Source: Bacteroidales bacterium
GTDB lineage: Bacteria; Bacteroidota; Bacteroidia; Bacteroidales; UBA1402
Direction: 5' to 3'
DNA length: 7,054 bases
NCBI GenBank assembly: GCA_012511135.1
Contig: JAAZGQ010000277.1
Span: forward strand, 1 to 7,054
The notes beneath the pieces are model-generated. The model was given only the letters and a program-made list of their open reading frames with translations. It was not told the DNA's origin and searched no databases. Shown one piece after another: positions 1-5,062 of this stretch. The translations under genes and the position numbers were made by a program. Position 1 is the first letter of the stretch, and every line of letters begins with the position of its first letter.

Positions 1-1335
1 AACATCCACGAGTTTGAGGCAGACGACAGTGTTTTAAAACAAGGCATCGATGCAAAACAATACCAATTATTAATTATTAAAAAAGCTGTTGGCACAAGGC
101 TCTACTCTATGGCCAACAGCTTTAATCACAGTTCACTTAAAAATCGGATCACTATGATGTTAAAAGAAAAATCTAAACCCTGGGCACGCCTGAAGTATTT
201 TTATGTACTTCCTATGGCTGGTTTGGCAATGTTTGCCTTTGCCCACCCCAATGTTTCCAGGCTGGAAGAAACCTCCAGGGAAAAAGTCAATGAACTTCTT
301 GCACTGGCTCAAACGGATAATAAGAATTCCGCAGAGCTGAGTACGGACAAAATTAACTACATACTCGGATATAATGTACCCGGGGAGGTTAAAAATACTG
401 AAAAGCAATCTTCGCAAACTGCTGGTTTGAATTCTTCAAAAGAAGATTGGACAATAGTAGAAGATGTCCCCGGGAAAAACGATCTGGCCCTGTTACAGAG
501 CGAGTCGACACTTCCCGAAACGGTGGTGGTTACTTACGGCAGCGCAAAAGAACAAACGCCTCCACCACCTCCTCCCCCTCCTGCCAAAAAAGGAAAGGCA
601 AATATCTTACCACCCCCACCTCCTCCTCCTGCAAAAACTGAGCGAGGAGAAATACCCCCTCCACCCCCGGTGCCTCAGGAAGAAATCTTTATTACGGTGG
701 AAGAAATGCCTCAGTATCCCGGGGGAGAGAAAGCTTTGATGGAATACATCTCCAAATCAATCAGATATCCCACAAAAGCTTTAGAAAATGGTATTTCAGG
801 TAAAGTTATTTGCAGCTTTGTAATAGACAGCAAGGGTAAAGTGACAAATATTCAAGTTATTAGGTCTATAGATCCGGATCTGGATCGTGAAGCAGTCAGG
901 GTGATTGAGAATATGCCCGACTGGACCCCAGGAAAACAAAGAGGTAAAATTGTACCTGTGCGTTATACTATGCCCATCATTTTTAAACTCCAGGCAGAGC
1001 CATCCGAAGAAACAGTAAAAGAAGAATCTTTAAATCCTGATGAGATGCCTGTATTCCCGGGAGGAGAGAAGGCTTTGATGGAATACATTAACAATGAGCT
1101 GCGTTACCCTAAGACTGCTTACGAAAACGGAATACAAGGCAGAGTAATATGCAACTATGTGATAGATTCTCAAGGTAAAGTTACCAACAGTAAAGTTATC
1201 AGATCTGTACATCCCGACCTGGATCAGGAAGCCCTTAGGGTGATTCAGAAAATGCCCGACTGGACGCCAGGCCAAAAGGACGGCAAAGCGGTAGCAGTTG
1301 AATATACTTTACCTATTATTTTTAAACTGCAATAG
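1..1335 (+). CDS. M56 (BlaR1-like) family membrane protein with two C-terminal TonB_C domains, 5'-truncated by window edge
   Basis: The reading frame is open from base 1, so the 444 residues seen here are only the C-terminal part; the methionine at 109 is internal. The first residues, NIHEFEADD, match the segment after HExxH in M56 peptidases, where the Glu of the E-A-D motif is the likely third zinc ligand; the HExxH itself would lie upstream, outside the window. A hydrophobic segment follows at residues 61-81, just after a basic stretch, and is probably the last membrane helix. Next comes a linker with three proline runs (8, 7 and 5 Pro at 559-582, 610-630 and 655-669). Two TonB C-terminal-like domains (PF03544 type) end the protein. 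Known BlaR1/MecR1 proteins sense ligands and cleave repressors. This fusion architecture is common in Bacteroidetes, but its substrate is not known to me. A BlaI-type repressor gene would be expected upstream but cannot be seen. No terminator separates this gene from the tRNA. Confidence 0.88.
   Translation, partial: NIHEFEADDSVLKQGIDAKQYQLLIIKKAVGTRLYSMANSFNHSSLKNRITMMLKEKSKPWARLKYFYVLPMAGLAMFAFAHPNVSRLEETSREKVNELLALAQTDNKNSAELSTDKINYILGYNVPGEVKNTEKQSSQTAGLNSSKEDWTIVEDVPGKNDLALLQSESTLPETVVVTYGSAKEQTPPPPPPPPAKKGKANILPPPPPPPAKTERGEIPPPPPVPQEEIFITVEEMPQYPGGEKALMEYISKSIRYPTKALENGISGKVICSFVIDSKGKVTNIQVIRSIDPDLDREAVRVIENMPDWTPGKQRGKIVPVRYTMPIIFKLQAEPSEETVKEESLNPDEMPVFPGGEKALMEYINNELRYPKTAYENGIQGRVICNYVIDSQGKVTNSKVIRSVHPDLDQEALRVIQKMPDWTPGQKDGKAVAVEYTLPIIFKLQ
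700..1332 (+). repeat. Tandem duplication of a 98-residue TonB_C domain
   Basis: Two in-frame copies of 294 bases each lie at 700-993 and 1039-1332, joined by a 15-residue linker rich in Glu and Ser. A hand alignment needs no gaps and gives about 68 identical residues out of 98. Shared blocks include PGGEKALMEYI, GKVTN, MPDWTPG and PIIFKLQ. The pattern points to an internal duplication followed by divergence. Confidence 0.9.
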
Positions 1336-1386
1336 AATTGATTGCACAAGAACAACAGAACAGAAGCAAATAAAATCCCGGAAAAC

Positions 1387-1417
1387 TTTGGCAGCTATAA
1401 GGAAAAGTGTACTTTTG
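1387..1417 (+). promoter_or_regulatory. Bacteroidetes-type promoter for tRNA-Ser
   Basis: TTTG at 1387-1390 and TACTTTTG at 1410-1417 are separated by exactly 19 bases, an exact match to the Bacteroidetes primary sigma factor pattern (TTTG-N19-TAnnTTTG). Transcription would start about 7 bases downstream, just before the tRNA at 1428. This is the best promoter match in the window. Confidence 0.8.
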
Positions 1418-1427
1418 CGCTCTTCCT

Positions 1428-1514
1428 GGAAAGTTGCCGGAGTGGTCGAACGGGCCGCACTCGAAATGCGGTGTACGGGTGACTGTACCGGGGGTTCGAA
1501 TCCCTCACTTTCCG
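1428..1514 (+). tRNA. tRNA-Ser (anticodon CGA)
   Basis: This is a class II tRNA of 87 bases that decodes UCG. The acceptor stem GGAAAGT (1428-1434) pairs with ACTTTCC (1507-1513), with G1514 as discriminator base. The anticodon stem CCGCA/TGCGG (1455-1459, 1467-1471) closes a seven-base loop with CGA at 1462-1464. The 18-base variable region (1472-1489) has a GTAC/GTAC stem, as expected for serine tRNAs. The T stem (1490-1494, 1502-1506) closes the loop TTCGAAT. The 3' CCA is not encoded (CACA follows), so it must be added by a nucleotidyltransferase. Its own promoter sits directly upstream, and a hairpin terminator lies 30 bases downstream. Confidence 0.96.
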
Positions 1515-1525
1515 CACAGAGGAAA

Positions 1526-1542
1526 GGCGAGCGAAGCTCGCC
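1526..1542. repeat. Small perfect hairpin after tRNA-Ser
   Basis: GGCGAGC and GCTCGCC form a 7-bp GC-rich stem around the loop GAA, starting 12 bases after the tRNA ends. No T-run follows, so it is not a classical terminator by itself. It could limit 3' trimming of the tRNA precursor or be part of the repeat element around it. Confidence 0.6.
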
Positions 1543-1543
1543 A

Positions 1544-1599
1544 AGCCAAAAAAAACCCAGCCCCGCAAGCTCGCTTGCAGGGCTGGAATTTTTTTGGCT
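1544..1599. terminator. Long bidirectional-type terminator hairpin between tRNA-Ser and helicase gene
   Basis: The 27-base arms 1544-1570 and 1573-1599 are complementary at 24 positions. The core is CAGCCC..GCAAG with CTTGC..GGGCTG, around a CTCG loop. The outer part pairs A8 (1548-1555) with T7 (1589-1595). Read rightward, a T-run follows the GC-rich stem and can stop tRNA transcription. Read leftward, a U8 run follows and can stop transcription from the convergent helicase gene. The length and the paired A/T flanks are typical of terminators shared by convergent genes. Confidence 0.75.
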
Positions 1600-1616
1600 G
1601 TCCCGATGCCTTTGGC
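1561..1616 (+). repeat. 56-bp direct repeat, copy 1
   Basis: This stretch is identical base for base to 1722-1777, 161 bases downstream. It contains the right half of the terminator hairpin (GCAAGCTCGCTTGC, then GGGCTGGAA and T7) and most of the hairpin CGATGCC-TTT-GGCATCG (1604-1620). In this copy both hairpins are complete, which suggests it is the fuller, possibly original version. Confidence 0.9.
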
Positions 1617-1658
1617 ATCGGCTTTCCTCTGTGCAAGGATCCCCCCGAATGGGCATCA

Positions 1659-1721
1659 CGGCGACACGCCGTAATCCCTTCTCCCCCCCCGAGAGGGAAA
1701 AGGCGGCACGCCGTAATCCCT
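1659..1721 (+). repeat. Repeated 15-bp motif with adjoining small hairpins
   Basis: CACGCCGTAATCCCT occurs at 1665-1679 and again at 1707-1721. Each copy overlaps a small GC hairpin: CGGCG-ACA-CGCCG at 1659-1671 and GGCG-GCA-CGCC at 1702-1712. Between them lies a C8 run (1683-1690). No coding function is supported. The pattern looks like degenerate short palindromic repeats of the kind found in intergenic DNA. Confidence 0.7.
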
Positions 1722-1777
1722 CCCCGCAAGCTCGCTTGCAGGGCTGGAATTTTTTTGGCTGTCCCGATGCCTTTGGC
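1722..1777 (+). repeat. 56-bp direct repeat, copy 2, ending at the helicase stop codon
   Basis: This is the second exact copy of 1561-1616. Its left flank differs: the A8 arm is missing, so the hairpin GCAAG-CTCG-CTTGC with GGGCTGGAA and T7 could act as a terminator only in the rightward direction. The right boundary, base 1777, is also the last base of the stop codon of the leftward helicase gene. Beyond it the sequence changes from CATCGG to TAAGCC, forming a new palindrome TTGGCT-A-AGCCAA at 1773-1785. Confidence 0.9.
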
Positions 1778-2883
1778 TAAGCCAATGGAATCCCCACCCC
1801 AATCAACTTCTGAATATCCCTCAAGCGAGTCAATTCATCAGAGCTGCAAAAAGAAATAGCAACGCCCCCTTTGCCCGCCCTTCCGGTGCGTCCAATGCGA
1901 TGCACATAGGTTTCGGGGACTTCGGGTAAATCGTGATTGATAACGTGACTCAATTCCACCACATCAATGCCACGTGCAGCGATATCGGTAGCTACCAGGG
2001 CTTTGATCTTATGTTCCTTGAATTTGCTCAAGGCCAGCTGACGAGCATTTTGTGATTTTTCACCATGAATGGCATCGGCCGAAATGCCGGCCTTGCTCAG
2101 ATAGCGTGCAATTTTGTTGGCTCCGTGCTTGGTGCGCGAAAATATAAGGGCTGAACTGATTTCAGGACCGTTGAGCAGATTGATAAGTAAGTCTTTTTTG
2201 TCGGCTTTTTCTACGCGATAAAGCGATTGTTTGATCATTTCTACCGTGGTAGACGGAGGGGTGATGGCTACTTTCTCGGGTTTGTACAGTATGGAAGCTG
2301 CCAATTGGGCAATTTGTGCCGGCATGGTTGCCGAGAAAAACAAAGTTTGGCGTTTTTTGGGCAATAGCGGTAAAATTCGCTTGATGTCATGAATAAAACC
2401 CATGTCCAGCATGCGGTCGGCCTCGTCGAGCACAAAATAATCCAGCTGATCGAGCTTGATATAGCCCTGGCCGATCAAATCGAGTAAGCGGCCGGGAGTT
2501 GCAACCAAAACATTTATACCCCGTTTTAGGGCATCGGTTTGGGCTTTTTGCGACACACCTCCGTAAACGACGGTGTGTCTGAGACTGGTGTATTTGCCGT
2601 AATCGGCAAAACTTTCGTCAATTTGCAGGGCCAATTCCCGGGTAGGTGTTAAGACCAGTGCTTTGATGCCTTTAATATTTTTGTTGCTTTGATGCAAATG
2701 TTGGATAATGGGGATGGAGAAAGCAGCTGTTTTTCCTGTGCCTGTCTGGGCACAACCTAATAAATCTTTGCCGGCAAGTATCACCGGAATGGCTTTTTCC
2801 TGTATGGCTGTGGGTTTAATATAGGATTTTTCCTGAAGAGCCTTAAGTATGGGCTCTATTACATTGAGTTCTTTAAATGTCAT
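1777..2883 (-). CDS. DEAD-box ATP-dependent RNA helicase, RhlE-like, with very short C-terminus
   Basis: The enzyme uses ATP hydrolysis to unwind or remodel short RNA duplexes; RhlE-type members act in ribosome assembly and RNA decay. All core motifs are present in order in the 368 residues: Q motif with Gln28, motif I AQTGTGKT (45-52), Ia PTREL (80-84), Ib TPGR (129-132), II DEAD (153-156), III SAT (184-186), V ARGID (303-307) and VI HRIGRTGR (328-335). The protein is soluble, with no signal peptide or membrane segment. It stops at IQKLIGVGIPLA, right where the second RecA-like domain ends, so it lacks the variable basic tail most relatives carry. The last two sense codons and the TAG stop lie in a palindrome at the edge of a repeat, which suggests the tail was lost through repeat insertion. 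The gene converges on tRNA-Ser and diverges from the esterase gene. Assignment to RhlE rather than another DEAD-box subgroup rests on overall sequence likeness. Confidence 0.95.
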   Translation of the reverse strand: MTFKELNVIEPILKALQEKSYIKPTAIQEKAIPVILAGKDLLGCAQTGTGKTAAFSIPIIQHLHQSNKNIKGIKALVLTPTRELALQIDESFADYGKYTSLRHTVVYGGVSQKAQTDALKRGINVLVATPGRLLDLIGQGYIKLDQLDYFVLDEADRMLDMGFIHDIKRILPLLPKKRQTLFFSATMPAQIAQLAASILYKPEKVAITPPSTTVEMIKQSLYRVEKADKKDLLINLLNGPEISSALIFSRTKHGANKIARYLSKAGISADAIHGEKSQNARQLALSKFKEHKIKALVATDIAARGIDVVELSHVINHDLPEVPETYVHRIGRTGRAGKGGVAISFCSSDELTRLRDIQKLIGVGIPLA

Positions 2884-2894
2884 AAATGGATATT

Positions 2895-2908
2895 TGACCT
2901 CGCGGTCA
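2895..2908 (-). promoter_or_regulatory. Hairpin in the helicase 5' leader
   Basis: TGACC-GCGA-GGTCA on the minus strand forms a 5-bp stem ending 11 bases before the helicase start codon. It could hide or space the translation start. An upstream ATG within the left arm (2907-2909) opens a nine-codon frame (MTARSNIHL) whose TGA overlaps the helicase ATG as ATGA. No function is demonstrated; chance is possible for both. Confidence 0.35.
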
Positions 2909-2945
2909 TAAAAAAATAGTGGATGTTTTTAAGTGATTATGGTTG

Positions 2946-2971
2946 TATCTTTGAAAAGTGCTGCAAAGTTA
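2946..2971. promoter_or_regulatory. Opposed -7 elements in the helicase/esterase divergent region
   Basis: TATCTTTG on the plus strand (2946-2953) and TAACTTTG on the minus strand (2964-2971) both match the Bacteroidetes -7 pattern TAnnTTTG, ten bases apart and facing each other. The minus-strand one is a candidate for the helicase promoter, with a leader of roughly 75 bases. Neither has a good TTTG at the expected distance upstream, so support rests on the -7 boxes alone. Confidence 0.4.
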
Positions 2972-3012
2972 AGGAAAATAAGTGGTTTAATATAATTATC
3001 AACGGAAAAACG

Positions 3013-3020
3013 TATTTTTG
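3013..3020 (+). promoter_or_regulatory. -7 promoter element of the esterase gene
   Basis: TATTTTTG followed by CA fits the Bacteroidetes -7 pattern TAnnTTTG and lies 25 bases before the ATG at 3046, giving a leader of about 20 bases. The expected TTTG around -33 is weak (TTTA at 2986-2989, with spacing several bases too long). Confidence 0.45.
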
Positions 3021-3045
3021 CATAAATTTAATAGCCTTTATTACT

Positions 3046-4554
3046 ATGAAAAAGAGTTTATCGATTATGCTCTGCGCAGTCTTGTTCGTGGCTGTCCGGG
3101 CAGAAATTAACTTAGCTAATGTTCTGACATCCAATATGGTATTGCAACAAGGGAAAGTTGTCAATATTTGGGGAAAAGCCGATCCAGGTGCCCGGCTCAC
3201 AATCAGTTTTGCCGGACAGCATAAAGAAACACTGGTCAATGCGGACAGCAGCTGGATGCTGAATCTGGATCCCATGCCGGCTTCTTTTGAGCCGCGGATT
3301 TTAAAACTGCGATTAATGAAAAAATCGGCCGAAACAGAAGAGCTTCAACTTGAGAACATTCTGGTGGGCGAAGTTTGGATTTGCGGAGGCCAATCCAATA
3401 TGGAATATCCCATGGACAGGAGTTTGAAACGTTATGCAGCTCCGGCCAGAGGGGCAGATTTGGCCGAGCAGGAATGGCGGTCGGGAGGCAACAAAAATGT
3501 AAGGCTTATGCTGGTTGAAAAGGTCCTGAGTTTGCCTGATTGTACCACGAAAGGCTGGCAGGAATGTGCCGCAAACAGCCTGGCTTCCTTTTCGGCGGCG
3601 GCCTATTATTTTGGCAAGAATATTCAGGAAGAGCTCGATGTACCCGTAGGCCTGATTGCTTCCTCCTGGGGAGGCAGCCGCATCGAAGCCTGGATTCCCG
3701 AAGAAGACTACAAAGAGGCTGCATTTTATCAGAAAGAATGTAGTCAACATCCTGCTGTCAATCGTAAAATAGGTCATTTTTACAGGAGCATGATAGAACC
3801 GCTGGCTCCCTATGCCTTGCGTGGTGCCATTTGGTATCAGGGAGAATCGGATGCCATGCTGCATGATTCGCTTTATGTCGAAAAATTCAAATTGATGACC
3901 ACTGTTTGGAGAAATATATTTGATCAGGCAGAAATGCCCTTTTATTATGTGCAGATTGCCCCTTATTTGTATACCAACCGCAAGAGAGATCCATACCTGC
4001 ATACACCCCAAACCATGGCTGAGTTTTGCGCCTTGCAGACACAATGCCTGGAGCTGCCCTTTACCGGACAGGCTGTGGTAACAGATTTGGTTGATAATCT
4101 GACAGATATTCACCCATCCTACAAATGGGAAGTAGGGCGGAGGCTGGCTCTGTGGGCTTTGGCCAAAGACTATGGCTTTAGGAAAGTGGTTTATTCAGGC
4201 CCGGTATTGAAATCAGCCAAATTGTGCAGGAAAAAAATAGTATTGCGTTTTGACCAAACAGGCAGCGGTCTGACGGCAGGCGAACGGGATGTTCAGGATC
4301 AATTTGGAGCTCTTAAACGCAAAACCAGCCTGAGCTGGTTTGAGCTGGAATGCGAAGACGGCAGCCTGATGTCCGTCGAAGCCCGGGTGGCCCTTCCCTG
4401 GTGGTTCTTTGGTAAAAGCCGAAACAGAGTAAAAGTGATTCTGCCTCCCAATGTGAAAGCTAAATCTTTGCGTTTTGCCTGGGACGAAAAAGCCAGGCCC
4501 AACTTCTTCAACAAAGAAGGCCTGCCGGCAGTTCCTTTCAGACATACCTTCTAG
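3046..4554 (+). CDS. Secreted sialate O-acetylesterase-like SGNH hydrolase (SASA family)
   Basis: The family (PF03629) removes O-acetyl groups from sialic acids; some relatives act on acetylated plant polysaccharides, so the substrate here is open. I start the 502-residue protein at ATG 3046, because this gives a signal peptide (MKK, hydrophobic core, likely cleavage after Ala19 in VRA-E). The in-frame start at 2923 would bury it and would overlap promoter-like sequence. The N-terminal part (about 20-100) looks like the beta-sandwich domain of relatives. Catalytic blocks follow: GGQSNM (114-119, nucleophile Ser117), SSWGGSRIEAW (207-216), WYQGESD (263-269), and DIHP (354-357, likely acid Asp354 and base His356). 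Export to the periplasm or beyond is expected. The C-terminal 120 residues carry no catalytic motif and may form a further beta domain. Length is in the normal range. It is transcribed alone: groES lies 174 bases downstream behind its own control region. An AAAAAGCTTTTTTT palindrome directly after the stop is only a weak terminator candidate. Confidence 0.88.
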   Translation: MKKSLSIMLCAVLFVAVRAEINLANVLTSNMVLQQGKVVNIWGKADPGARLTISFAGQHKETLVNADSSWMLNLDPMPASFEPRILKLRLMKKSAETEELQLENILVGEVWICGGQSNMEYPMDRSLKRYAAPARGADLAEQEWRSGGNKNVRLMLVEKVLSLPDCTTKGWQECAANSLASFSAAAYYFGKNIQEELDVPVGLIASSWGGSRIEAWIPEEDYKEAAFYQKECSQHPAVNRKIGHFYRSMIEPLAPYALRGAIWYQGESDAMLHDSLYVEKFKLMTTVWRNIFDQAEMPFYYVQIAPYLYTNRKRDPYLHTPQTMAEFCALQTQCLELPFTGQAVVTDLVDNLTDIHPSYKWEVGRRLALWALAKDYGFRKVVYSGPVLKSAKLCRKKIVLRFDQTGSGLTAGERDVQDQFGALKRKTSLSWFELECEDGSLMSVEARVALPWWFFGKSRNRVKVILPPNVKAKSLRFAWDEKARPNFFNKEGLPAVPFRHTF

Positions 4555-4588
4555 AAAAAGCTTTTTTTGGCGGCTTGTAGTGCAATAA

Positions 4589-4662
4589 TGTCAGTTGTAA
4601 GGCTTGCTTATGACAAAATGCTGAACTTTTGTCACGAGATTTCTTTTGGCATAGATTTCGCT
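4589..4662 (+). promoter_or_regulatory. groESL control region: inverted repeat and promoter elements
   Basis: TGACAAAA (4611-4618) and TTTTGTCA (4627-4634) form a perfect inverted repeat with an 8-base spacer. Another TGTCA half-site lies at 4589-4593. Two promoter readings are possible. One is a primary-sigma promoter, TTTG (4628-4631), N20, TAGATTTC (4652-4659; one mismatch), with the repeat's right arm covering the -33 box like an operator. The other is a sigma-54-like -24/-12 element, TGGCATAGATTTCGCT (4647-4662), which matches TGGCAYR-N4-TTGCW with one mismatch and correct spacing. The HrcA-binding CIRCE sequence (TTAGCACTC-N9-GAGTGCTAA) is absent. The rest of 4555-4728 shows no gene. 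Confidence 0.5.
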
Positions 4663-4728
4663 GGAATAAAAGCGTTCTAACACATATCTCATATTACACA
4701 GATACACTAACTATAAATTTTAATTGAC

Positions 4729-4998
4729 ATGACACTAAAACCATTATCAGATCGCGTGCTGGTTAAACCCGCAGCCGCAGAGCAGAAGACCGCCGGTGGA
4801 ATCATTATTCCCGATTCGGCCAAGGAAAAACCCCTCAAAGGTGAAGTTATTGCCGTTGGACCCGGAACCAAAGACGAAACCATGCAAGTGGTGGTTGGTG
4901 ATTTTGTACTGTATGGTAAATATTCAGGCACAGAAGTTGAACTTGACGGAGAGAAACTTTTGATCATGCGTCAGTCGGATATCCTGGCAAAGTTCTAA
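4729..4998 (+). CDS. groES: Co-chaperonin GroES (10 kDa)
   Basis: GroES forms a heptameric lid on GroEL in the cytoplasm and encloses folding substrate proteins. The 89 residues cover the whole family: the N-terminal strand KPLSDRVLV (4-12), the mobile loop (about 16-33) with the GroEL-binding GGIIIP (23-28), the DSAKEKP turn, and the closing LIMRQSDILAKF at the C-terminus. It is shorter than the E. coli protein (97 residues), mainly in the roof region (VGPGTKDETMQ, 43-53), as is usual for Bacteroidetes. The 64-base gap to groEL contains no terminator, so the two are co-transcribed. The start ATG has no obvious Shine-Dalgarno sequence; an A/T-rich leader precedes it. Confidence 0.98.
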   Translation: MTLKPLSDRVLVKPAAAEQKTAGGIIIPDSAKEKPLKGEVIAVGPGTKDETMQVVVGDFVLYGKYSGTEVELDGEKLLIMRQSDILAKF

Positions 4999-5062
4999 AG
5001 CTTTCAAAAGTTCAAGTTCTTAAAATTCAACAATCTAACAACAAAAATAATCATATACTATT

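Larger units (their letters stand above)
1514..1634. repeat. Long inverted repeat bracketing the post-tRNA hairpins
   Basis: GCACAGAGGAAAG (1514-1526) is the perfect reverse complement of CTTTCCTCTGTGC (1622-1634). After one mismatch the match continues for three more bases inward. The left arm begins on the discriminator base of the tRNA. Inside the arms lie three nested hairpins (1526-1542, 1544-1599, 1604-1620). The whole block could be one compound stem structure or a small palindromic element inserted next to the tRNA. Confidence 0.75.

Noticed and set aside
109..111. ATG 109 as the start of the M56-family protein
   Set aside because: The frame upstream is open to base 1 and encodes the family motif HEFEADD, so the true start lies left of the window.
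1561..1777. CRISPR array
   Set aside because: Only two copies of a 56-bp unit exist, the intervening 105 bases contain other repeats, and no cas gene is visible.
1298..1859. Overlapping open frames of 74 to 160 codons on both strands across the tRNA and repeat region
   Set aside because: They run through a clear tRNA and through hairpins and repeats, match no family I know, and are open only because the GC-rich repeats lack stop codons.
2923..3045. Longer N-terminus for the esterase, starting at 2923
   Set aside because: It would place 41 unusual residues before a textbook signal peptide and would overlap two -7 promoter elements; ATG 3046 is the better start.
3313..4113. 266-codon open frame on the minus strand inside the esterase gene
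   Set aside because: It is antisense to a gene with complete catalytic motifs and its translation has no recognisable domain; it is a shadow frame.
4555..4728. CIRCE operator for HrcA upstream of groES
   Set aside because: No TTAGCACTC or GAGTGCTAA-like arms are present; the inverted repeat found has a different sequence and spacing.
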